Shown here: positions 17,816-24,643 of the stretch, piece after piece
How the letters are laid out: each line of letters begins with the position of its first letter
Position numbering within the stretch: position 1 is the first letter of the stretch
Assembly (NCBI RefSeq): GCF_016741935.1
Contig: NZ_JAERRG010000011.1
Span: forward strand, 186,001 to 250,000
Length of the DNA: 64,000 nt
Source: Streptomyces endocoffeicus
GTDB lineage: Bacteria > Actinomycetota > Actinomycetes > Streptomycetales > Streptomycetaceae
Direction of reading: 5' to 3'
Translations under genes and position numbers: made by a program
The notes under the pieces: generated by a model
What the model was told of the DNA's origin: nothing
Databases searched by the model: none
Seen by the model: the letters and a program-made list of their open reading frames with translations, nothing else

Positions 17816-17939
17816 TATGCTGTCGGCAGCACCTCGCGAACCGGGAGCCTCTGCCCGAGCGGCGCCCCTGGTGCACGCAGGAAGGCGGGCCGGGGCTCCC
17901 GGGAGGTGCGGGACAGGAGTGGGGTGGGGGCCGGTGCGA

Positions 17940-18848
17940 TCAGGGTCCGCAGGCCACCAGCAGCGGCAGCAGCGGAGCCGCGGTACTGGCGGCCACGACA
18001 CCCAGCCACGTCACACGGTGCGGCCGGGGCTGAGGTGTGAGGACGCGGCGCAGCCGGATGAGGGCACCCGGCCCGCCGGCCCCCAGGGTTCCCCGCGGCG
18101 CCTGCCCTGCGGCTACCTCACACATGGCGGTCGCCAGCGCGTCCCTGGAGTGGCTCCGCAGGGCTCTGTCATCCGCGATCATCTCCACCAGCAGCGTGAT
18201 CTGCTCCTTGGCGTGCCGGGCGAGCGGCAGGCCGGGGAAGGTGCGGGAGAACGCGTCCACGAGCAGATGGAGAAGGTGGTGCCTGCCCTCGATATGGGCG
18301 CGCTCATGTTCCAGTACGGCGCGCAGCTGCGCATCGGACAGGACGCCGAGGGCCCCCCGGGTGATGACGACACGACACCGACGCCCGGGAAGGCAGTACA
18401 CGGCGGGTGCGTCATGGTCCACGACCGTGGCGTCGTATCCGGGGGCCGGCTCACCGACCAGGGCGAGCATGTCGAGGTGACGCCGCCGCGCTCGGCGGGC
18501 CCGCCAGGTGCAGACCACGAACCAGCCCAGAGGCAGCAGCGCGATCACGGCGGGGGCGCTGAGCGCCAGGGCGTCCCCGAGGGTGGGCGCGGACTCGCTT
18601 ACCGGGGCGTCGGCGGCCAGACCGCAGACGCTGAGCAGCCCGAGGAGACCCTCGTGCGCATGCTGCTCGGTGAGGACCAAGTGGTACACCGTGAGCGCGG
18701 TGGCGACGACGAACGTCACCATGAGTCCCTGCCATGCGAGGACCGCTATGACCGGAGCGCGGTGGGGCCACCGTGCCTGTGACAGCAGAGGGGGCATCGC
18801 GGCGCCCACCAGGGCCGCGTATCCGGCCAATGCCACAGCTGTGATCAC
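17940..18848 (-). CDS. M56/BlaR1-like membrane metalloprotease (second copy)
   Basis: The 302-residue membrane protein has the zinc motif LEHERAHIEGRHH (HExxH) and the downstream EMIADDRALR segment that supplies a further ligand. Hydrophobic helices lie at both ends. It starts in a GTGA overlap with the second blaI, so the pair forms a sensor-protease/repressor unit. No extracytoplasmic penicillin-binding domain is present. The final helix ends in PLLPLLVACGP. It differs clearly from the first M56 protein, so this is an independent system rather than a recent duplication. Confidence 0.85.
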   Translation of the reverse strand: MITAVALAGYAALVGAAMPPLLSQARWPHRAPVIAVLAWQGLMVTFVVATALTVYHLVLTEQHAHEGLLGLLSVCGLAADAPVSESAPTLGDALALSAPAVIALLPLGWFVVCTWRARRARRRHLDMLALVGEPAPGYDATVVDHDAPAVYCLPGRRCRVVITRGALGVLSDAQLRAVLEHERAHIEGRHHLLHLLVDAFSRTFPGLPLARHAKEQITLLVEMIADDRALRSHSRDALATAMCEVAAGQAPRGTLGAGGPGALIRLRRVLTPQPRPHRVTWLGVVAASTAAPLLPLLVACGP

Positions 18849-19213
18849 GCGTCGCTCCGCTTTTTGGCCGCTCGGAGAGCCGAGCGTAGGGCGTCCGCCT
18901 CTTCCGGCGTGATCTGATCGATGAAACTGACCAGAGTTCCGACCGGATCCGGGTTGCCACCGAGCGCCTCCTGCATCTGCGACGCCGTGTACTGCTGCCG
19001 GGTACACGTGGGCTCGTACACCCAGGCCCGTCCCTCCTTGTGCCGCTTCAGCATGCCCTTACTGTGCAGAATGTCGGCCACGGTCTTCACCGTGCTGTAG
19101 GCGATGGGCCGCTTCTTGCTGAGGTCCACCAGTACGTCGCGTGTGGTCGCCGGCCGCCCCCAGGCCCATAGGCGGTGCATGATCTCCGCCTCGAGCTCAC
19201 CCAGCTGACGCAC
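18845..19213 (-). CDS. BlaI/MecI/CopY family repressor (second copy)
   Basis: The 122-residue protein has the family winged helix: VRQLGELEAEIMHRLWAWGR, ATTRDVLVDLSKKRPIAYST, VKTVADILHSKGMLKRHKEG and the wing RAWVYEPT. Its C-terminal dimer arm is GTLVSFIDQITPEEADALRS. GGGAG stands before the GTG start, which overlaps the end of the CPxC membrane-protein gene by 17 bp; the stop overlaps the M56 GTG. The repeated TAAGTrGaTTAG palindromes in the island are its probable targets. Confidence 0.87.
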   Translation of the reverse strand: MRQLGELEAEIMHRLWAWGRPATTRDVLVDLSKKRPIAYSTVKTVADILHSKGMLKRHKEGRAWVYEPTCTRQQYTASQMQEALGGNPDPVGTLVSFIDQITPEEADALRSALRAAKKRSDA

Positions 19214-19754
19214 GATCGCTCCCTTCGCCCCCGGAACGCGAAGCCTCCGGCACCAGTGACCGCTCATCGTAGTGGGCAGAGTCCTGGGCCCCTGCGGAGC
19301 CTTGACGAGGGGGCGCGCTCGGCACGGGGCAAGCGGCGGCCGTACGCAGACGCCGCACCAGGGCGTGCGCGAGCAGCGCCAGCGAGGCCATGGCCAGGAC
19401 TGGCTGTGCGGGGGCCCAGTAGGAGAGGGCTCCACTCACCCCGAGGGCCAGTACCACCAGCTTGTTGCAGATCGGGCAGCCGACGGCGAACGCGGACAGC
19501 ACGCCCGCGAGCAGTGCCCGGCGCCCTCGCGGCCCATCGGCCCGCGCGGCCGGAGGCCCATTCATGTACGTCGCCACCAGCAGTCCCATGAGCAGCGATG
19601 ACGCCACCCAGACCGGATAGTTCCACCACAGCACCGGGGTCATCCGGGTGTAGAAAGGCGTGGGTACGACCCCGGTCGGCACACCGATCGCGGCCCCGGC
19701 GACAAGGGCCACGGCCACTGCCGCCACCCACTGTTGTGGCGTCCACGTGCGCAT
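19197..19754 (-). CDS. Membrane protein with a CPxC motif
   Basis: The 185-residue protein has about four hydrophobic segments. A CPIC motif (Cys93, Cys96 in GCPICNKLVVLALG) sits at the start of a helix, as in redox or metal-binding membrane proteins. An aromatic N-terminal half (VLWWNYPVWVASSLLMGLLV) precedes it and a polar tail follows. It is the first gene of an operon with the second blaI and M56 genes. A thiol-disulfide or copper-handling role fits the neighbours but is inference. No named family was recognised. Confidence 0.7.
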   Translation of the reverse strand: MRTWTPQQWVAAVAVALVAGAAIGVPTGVVPTPFYTRMTPVLWWNYPVWVASSLLMGLLVATYMNGPPAARADGPRGRRALLAGVLSAFAVGCPICNKLVVLALGVSGALSYWAPAQPVLAMASLALLAHALVRRLRTAAACPVPSAPPRQGSAGAQDSAHYDERSLVPEASRSGGEGSDRASAG

Positions 19755-19778
19755 GCGCCCGCCTCTCTGCCGTTACCA

Positions 19779-19800
19779 TTACTGCCAAACAGCTTAGTAG
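19779..19800. promoter_or_regulatory. Candidate operator before CPxC-blaI-M56 operon
   Basis: TTACTGCCAAACAGCTTAGT with flanking AG carries TACT/AGTA outer arms. It shares AAACAGCTTAG with the AAACAGCTAAG stretch beside the lgt palindrome. It lies 25 bp upstream of the CPxC gene start. It is less symmetric than the other sites, so the call rests on shared sequence and position. Confidence 0.5.
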
Positions 19801-19886
19801 GTCACCCCTACGCCCGAACCACCCAGCATGGTCCGGTCCGCTTCGGTAATGTCGGACGGCGGAGCGACCACAGATGGAGTCACGAC

Positions 19887-20339
19887 GTGCATGTGAGCCG
19901 ATACGTACGAGCGGCAACTGCCCTCGGGCACTTGCTGCTCGTCGTCGTGCTCGCGATGGGCGTCTTCGTGATGCACTCGATGGGCCATCCCGACAGCGCC
20001 TCCAACACGAGCATGGGAGCGGCTCACGCATCGGCCACGACCGCCCACCCAGGCGGCGGCATGCCCTCGCCGCAGGGCGTTGTCGTCTCCTTGCACTCTT
20101 CGGACTCGCATCAGGACAGTAAGACGTCCTCCCACTCCCCGGCCATGGGTATGGACATGGCCTCGCTGTGCGTGGCCGTGCTCGGCACGTGGATTCTCGC
20201 CGGTCTTCTCCGCGCGGTTCTGAGCCGCGGGACGGACTGGCCGGCACGGCTTCGCGATGCCGCCGTGGCGGTCCTGCGCCCCAATCCCCCTCCGCGCAGA
20301 CCACCTGACCTCGCTCGACTGTCAATCCTGCGGATCTAG
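19887..20339 (+). CDS. DUF6153-like His/Met-rich membrane protein
   Basis: The 150-residue protein has an N-terminal helix (ALGHLLLVVVLAMGVFVMHS), a His/Met/Ser-rich extracytoplasmic segment (MGHPDSASNTSMGAAHASAT, then SPAMGMDM) and a second helix (SLCVAVLGTWILAGLLRAVL) with a Pro/Arg tail. This layout matches DUF6153 proteins as I remember them. Its Met/His content suggests copper binding outside the membrane. GTG with GGAG seven bases upstream was chosen; a GTG two codons later is possible. It is divergent from the CPxC operon. Confidence 0.65.
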   Translation: MHVSRYVRAATALGHLLLVVVLAMGVFVMHSMGHPDSASNTSMGAAHASATTAHPGGGMPSPQGVVVSLHSSDSHQDSKTSSHSPAMGMDMASLCVAVLGTWILAGLLRAVLSRGTDWPARLRDAAVAVLRPNPPPRRPPDLARLSILRI

Positions 20340-20425
20340 GCCGAACGCCACCGCGGGCGGCTCGCGCTGCCCGCGCACCCCGTTCGACAGACTTTCCGCA
20401 GAACAGACACCACGAGGTTTTCGAC

Positions 20426-21136
20426 ATGACCGCCATCAAGCGCAGCACGCTGCGTCCGCGCGTCCGCCGCATCGCTCTCGTCAGCACCGTTGCCGCCGCA
20501 GGCCTGGTCCTCGCCGCCTGTGGCAACGACGACGACATGAGCGGCATGGACCACGGGAGCAAGAGCAAGAGCTCCGCCTCGGCGAGCGCGACCACCGGGG
20601 AGAACCCCGCACCGGGCACGTTCAACGACGCGGACGTGAAGTTCGCGCAGATGATGATCCCCCACCACGAGCAGGCCGTCGAGATGTCCAAGCTCGCCGA
20701 CGAGCGTGCCGAGGACGCCAAGATCAAGACCCTCGCCGGGGACATCGAGAAGGCTCAGGATCCCGAGATCAAGACGATGAAGTCCTGGCTCAAGGCATGG
20801 GGCAAGCCCGAGTCGGGCGGCAGCATGCCCGGTATGGACCACGGGTCCGACAGCAGCATGCCCGGTATGGACCACGGCTCCGGCAGCTCCGAGAAGTCGG
20901 GCATGCCCGGGATCATGTCCGACAAGGACATGAAGGAGCTGACGGCGGCCAAGGGCACGGACTTCGACAAGATGTTCGCGCAGATGATGATCGACCACCA
21001 CAACGGGGCGATCGACATGGCCAAGGACGAGCAGAAGAGCGGTAAGAACGCCACCGCGAAGAAGCTCGCCGACGATGTCGTCAAGAATCAGACCGCCGAG
21101 GTCAAGACGCTCCAGGGCATCCTCGACAAGCTCTGA
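20426..21136 (+). CDS. DUF305 family lipoprotein, Met/His-rich
   Basis: The signal peptide ends in the lipobox LAAC, so the 236-residue product should be lipid-anchored outside the membrane. Two DUF305 modules carry MMIPHHEQAVEMSK and MMIDHHNGAIDMAK, the HH pairs expected to bind metal. Repeated SMPGMDHGS units in the linker add Met and His ligands. DUF305 proteins are common near copper genes. GAGG precedes the ATG. It would be a substrate of the nearby Lgt. Confidence 0.88.
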   Translation: MTAIKRSTLRPRVRRIALVSTVAAAGLVLAACGNDDDMSGMDHGSKSKSSASASATTGENPAPGTFNDADVKFAQMMIPHHEQAVEMSKLADERAEDAKIKTLAGDIEKAQDPEIKTMKSWLKAWGKPESGGSMPGMDHGSDSSMPGMDHGSGSSEKSGMPGIMSDKDMKELTAAKGTDFDKMFAQMMIDHHNGAIDMAKDEQKSGKNATAKKLADDVVKNQTAEVKTLQGILDKL

Positions 21137-21267
21137 TCCGATCACACGCTGACCGTTCCGGGCTCAGCCGGTCACTCCGGGGAGCCCGGGGCGGTCACGC
21201 CCACACACTCCTTACTCGGGCCGTGCCCGGTCATGTCCCGGCCCGCCCCCACGACTCCCGAGGACCC

Positions 21268-22134
21268 ATGCAGATGCACCGCGCCGTCCAGGCAGCCACC
21301 GCCGTCGCCCTCGGCCTCGCGCTGGCCGCCTGCTCCAGCGGAGACGGCGACACGGACTCGTCCGATGCCGCCACGACTGTCAGCCACATCCACGGACTCG
21401 GGCTGGACCCGTCCGACCAGCGCCTGTACGTCGCAACCCACGAAGGCATCTACACCCCCGGCTCCAAGGGCAATCCCAAACTGGTGGGCGACAGCAAGGA
21501 CGACTTCATGGGCTTCACGGTGGCCCAGGGCAAGACCTTCTACGCCAGCGGCCACCCCACCGCCGGAGCGGACGGTCCCGGCAACAAGGGACTGATCAAG
21601 AGCACCGACGCGGGCAGGAGCTGGAGGTCGCTCTCCCTCTCAGGGAAGTCCGACTTCCACGCCCTCGACTACGCTCACGGCACCGTCTACGGCTACGACT
21701 CCACCAACGGCCTGCTCCGCACCAGCGAGGACGGCACCACCTGGACGGACGGAGCCACGTTCCAGGCGCTCGACATCGCGGTCAACCCGGACGACGCCGA
21801 CCTCGTCCTCGCCACCACCGCGGAAGGAGTCGCCCGCAGTACCGACGGCGGCAAGACCTTCGCCGAGGGCAGGCAGCCGGTGATGGCCTTCCTCTCCTGG
21901 AAGGCCACGAACGCCCTCTACGGCATCGACACCTCCGGCAGGCTGAGCCGCAGCACCGATGGCGGCACCACGTGGAAGAAGCTCGCCACCGTCCCCGGCG
22001 GACAGCCTCAGGCGCTCACCGCCGTCGACGCCCAGCGCGTCCTGGCGGCGACGCAGAGCGGCGTGTACGAGTCGAAGGACGGCGGCAAGACGTTTACCAA
22101 GCGCCTCGCCGTCGAATCGAGCGGCGGCCACTGA
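21268..22134 (+). CDS. F510_1955-type glycosyl hydrolase-like lipoprotein
   Basis: The signal peptide ends in LAAC, so the 288-residue protein is a lipoprotein. The mature part repeats beta-propeller blades with Asp-box-like motifs (STDAGRSW, TSEDGTTW, STDGGKTF, STDGGTTW, SKDGGKTF) and starts VSHIHGLGLDPSDQRLYVAT. This is the pattern of the F510_1955 family of sialidase-like propellers, often found beside DUF305 and copper genes. Real glycosidase activity is doubtful. GAGGA stands before the ATG. Confidence 0.85.
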   Translation: MQMHRAVQAATAVALGLALAACSSGDGDTDSSDAATTVSHIHGLGLDPSDQRLYVATHEGIYTPGSKGNPKLVGDSKDDFMGFTVAQGKTFYASGHPTAGADGPGNKGLIKSTDAGRSWRSLSLSGKSDFHALDYAHGTVYGYDSTNGLLRTSEDGTTWTDGATFQALDIAVNPDDADLVLATTAEGVARSTDGGKTFAEGRQPVMAFLSWKATNALYGIDTSGRLSRSTDGGTTWKKLATVPGGQPQALTAVDAQRVLAATQSGVYESKDGGKTFTKRLAVESSGGH

Positions 22135-22361
22135 CCCCTCCACGAAACGCCACGTCGGCCGCGCCGACAATCCTGCCGCGGAGGCGGGGCGCGGGCTTGC
22201 TGTCGACGGGGTCACACAGCACCTCTGCCGAGACCATCCCCTATATTGTTAAGTAGATTAGCCGTATGGCGGATCCACGACCTCGCTCTGAGGTCTGGCT
22301 CCCACCTCAGGCGCCTGCTCACGAGGGGATGGCTTCGCTGGAGTACTGAGACCCGTTGACG
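22135..22361. other. Gap with operator before the LytM gene
   Basis: This 227-bp gap holds the palindrome at 22248 and no gene. The distance from that site to the LytM start (about 100 bp) leaves room for a leader. Confidence 0.4.
22248..22264. promoter_or_regulatory. Operator-like site before LytM gene
   Basis: GTTAAGTAGATTAGCCG followed by TATGGC matches the 17797 site (GCTAAGTGGATTAGCGG then TATGCT) at most positions and in the same orientation. The core is TAA-GTAGA-TTA. It is a candidate target of the second BlaI-type repressor and may overlap the promoter of the LytM gene. Confidence 0.6.
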
Positions 22362-23645
22362 ATGACCGATGCCGCGTACCGCTCGAACTCAGTCGTGGCT
22401 GTCGGTGCTCCCGCCGCCGAGACAGAAGAGAAGCCAGTGGTTAACGAGCGACAGCCGTCGGGGGACTGGGTCCCGGCCGGGACCCAGTCCCCCGACGCCG
22501 CGTACGGGATCTACCATGCCTACTACCACGATGGTGCCCAGCACGGCGGTGTGAGATCCAGCGGTTACGACGACGAGGACCCGCTGTTCGGCGCGATGCC
22601 CAGCGTGTACGACACCACGGCCGCCCTTTACGACGAGCCCGACCATCGGCTGTCGTGCAACGCCTACGGCTATGACCCCACCACGATGTGGGACACCCCC
22701 GGCCATGCGGAAATGAGCTCGTCCGCGGCCGACCTCGGCCCGGCAGACCCGAGCGGGTACATAGCCCAGTGGGAGGACTCCACCGGCCAAGGGCGCGTTG
22801 GAGTCGATTCCACAGCATGCTTCGAAGACTCCGAGTCACGGGACGCCACCGCGGACGCGGGGATCGCCTCACCCGGACCGAGCCGTGCCGACGTCCGTAA
22901 CCGTCGTGCGTCCGCCCGGCGATCCGCGCTCCTGACCGTCGCCGTCCCGTCCGCTGTCGTTATGGCCATCACAGGAGCGGCGGCCGTCTCCGTCAGCGTC
23001 GACGACCAGGATGAGAAGGCCACACAGGCCGCGCCGGACGCGACACAGGTCATCGAGCCGTCGGCTGCCAACGGCAAGCTCGACGCGCAGCTCGCCGGTG
23101 TGACTCGCGGCGCAGATGACTTCGCCGATCGCGCCAGCCGTACGCAGCAACGCATCGATCTCAAGCAACGTCAGCTGCAGGAGCGGAGGCGCAAGGCGGC
23201 CGAAGCCGCACACAGAAAGGCGGAAGCGGCACGCAAGGAGGCGCTCCGCCCGAAGTTCGCTCTTCCCGTCGCACAGCGAGGAGTCGGCGAACTGTTCGGA
23301 GCGGCCGGCTCCATGTGGTCGAGCCGGCATACCGGACTCGACTTCCCCGTGCCCATGAACACCCCGGTGATGGCCGTCACCGACGGCACGGTCGAAGCCA
23401 AATGGAATCCGTTCTACGGAAACATGGTCATCGTCACCGCTCCCGATGGCACCGAGACCTGGTACTGCCACCTCGCCAGTGCCAAAATCCGCGCCGGCCA
23501 TGTCAAGGCGGGAGAGACCATCGCCTACGCGGGAAGCTCAGGCAACTCGTCGGGGCCACACTTGCATCTTGAAGTGCATCCCGGCGGCGGCGACGCGATA
23601 GACCCATTGGCCTGGCTTCGCGGTCACGGCCTCGACCCCACGTAA
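22362..23645 (+). CDS. M23 (LytM) family peptidase with long N-terminal cytosolic region
   Basis: The 427-residue protein ends in a LytM domain with HTGLDFPV and HLHLEVHPGG, the zinc-binding His/Asp positions of M23 peptidases that cut peptidoglycan cross-bridges. Before it lie a transmembrane helix near residues 187-210 (LLTVAVPSAVVMAITGAAA) and an Arg/Ala coiled coil (QQRIDLKQRQLQERRRKAAE). The first ~180 residues are Tyr/Asp-rich and should be cytosolic. There is no N-terminal signal peptide, so a type II membrane topology is likely. No strong ribosome-binding site precedes the ATG, so the exact start is uncertain. Confidence 0.87.
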   Translation: MTDAAYRSNSVVAVGAPAAETEEKPVVNERQPSGDWVPAGTQSPDAAYGIYHAYYHDGAQHGGVRSSGYDDEDPLFGAMPSVYDTTAALYDEPDHRLSCNAYGYDPTTMWDTPGHAEMSSSAADLGPADPSGYIAQWEDSTGQGRVGVDSTACFEDSESRDATADAGIASPGPSRADVRNRRASARRSALLTVAVPSAVVMAITGAAAVSVSVDDQDEKATQAAPDATQVIEPSAANGKLDAQLAGVTRGADDFADRASRTQQRIDLKQRQLQERRRKAAEAAHRKAEAARKEALRPKFALPVAQRGVGELFGAAGSMWSSRHTGLDFPVPMNTPVMAVTDGTVEAKWNPFYGNMVIVTAPDGTETWYCHLASAKIRAGHVKAGETIAYAGSSGNSSGPHLHLEVHPGGGDAIDPLAWLRGHGLDPT

Positions 23646-23787
23646 CAGCAATGGACACGGCGCTGGCGGGCTACCACTATGGAATTGACACCCGCACCGA
23701 TGAGAGTTGTCCTGTAATCAAGAGATGGCTCAATTAGTACGCTCCCGATATAGCGGACCGCGTTATCCGCTGGGTGGCGAGGTGACG

Positions 23788-24615
23788 ATGAGTCGTGAGC
23801 ACTCTTTGATCGATGCCGACTGGGCCGAGCAGCACCTGGATGACCCGCACGTGGTGTTCGCCGAGGTGGACGAGGACGTCAGCGCCTATGAGCAGGGCCA
23901 TATCCGTGGCGCGGTGAAGTTCGACTGGAAGAACGACCTCCAGGATTCGGTCCGCCGCGATTTCGTTGACCGCGGGCAGTTCGAGGAGCTGCTGTCACAG
24001 CGTGGCATCACGCCTGACCACACGGTGGTGCTGTATGGCGGCAACAACAACTGGTTCGCCGCGTATGCCTACTGGTACTTCAAGATCTACGGACATGACC
24101 GGGTACGTCTGCTCGACGGCGGCCGCAAGCTATGGGAACTGCAGTCCCGGCCGCTCACCGCCGAAGTGCCGCAGCGGCCCAGGACCGACTACACGGCCCA
24201 GGAACCGGACTTCTCGATCCGGGCCTTCCGGGATGAAGTGCTGGCCGCGATCGGCGAGAAGAACCTCATCGATGTCCGCTCTCCGCAGGAGTTCTCCGGG
24301 GAGCTGCTGGCCCCAGCCCACCTGCCGCAGGAATCGGCGCAGCGAGGTGGTCATATCCCCTCTGCCAGGAACGTGCCGTGGTCGAAGGCGGCCAACGATG
24401 ACGGCACCTTCAAACCGGACGAGATGTTGCGTGACCTCTACCGCGATGCGGGGGTCGACTTTGACCGGGACACCATCGCGTACTGCCGGATCGGTGAGCG
24501 CAGCGCCCACACCTGGTTCGTCTTCCACGAACTGCTCGACCATGTGAACGTCAAGAACTACGACGGATCGTGGACCGAGTACGGCTCGATGGTCGGCGTC
24601 CCCATCGAGAGGTGA
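23788..24615 (+). CDS. sseA: Thiosulfate/3-mercaptopyruvate sulfurtransferase
   Basis: This two-domain rhodanese of 275 residues should move sulfane sulfur from thiosulfate or mercaptopyruvate to an acceptor. The inactive N-terminal domain has HIRGAVKFDWKNDLQD and the active domain ends in YCRIGERSAHTWF with the catalytic Cys. The ATG is chosen because GAGG lies close upstream and MSREHSLIDADW is the usual family start. It is followed 28 bp later by the DUF1416-MBL-rhodanese fusion, with which it likely acts in sulfide or persulfide handling. Confidence 0.92.
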   Translation: MSREHSLIDADWAEQHLDDPHVVFAEVDEDVSAYEQGHIRGAVKFDWKNDLQDSVRRDFVDRGQFEELLSQRGITPDHTVVLYGGNNNWFAAYAYWYFKIYGHDRVRLLDGGRKLWELQSRPLTAEVPQRPRTDYTAQEPDFSIRAFRDEVLAAIGEKNLIDVRSPQEFSGELLAPAHLPQESAQRGGHIPSARNVPWSKAANDDGTFKPDEMLRDLYRDAGVDFDRDTIAYCRIGERSAHTWFVFHELLDHVNVKNYDGSWTEYGSMVGVPIER

Positions 24616-24643
24616 CCGAGCCGGGGCCTCACGGAGCGTGAGC

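Larger units (their letters stand above)
17599..17939. other. Regulatory gap between lgt and the second M56 gene
   Basis: The 341 bp hold two operator-like palindromes and a strong hairpin (separate entries) and no convincing gene. The right-hand palindrome at 17797 is followed by TATGCT on the plus strand, so a promoter may point into the 3' end of the M56 gene. Confidence 0.55.

Noticed and set aside
17817..18782. Plus-strand frame starting in the TATGCT box at 17816
   Set aside because: Composition is that of a shadow of the M56 gene; any transcript from that box is more likely a non-coding antisense RNA.
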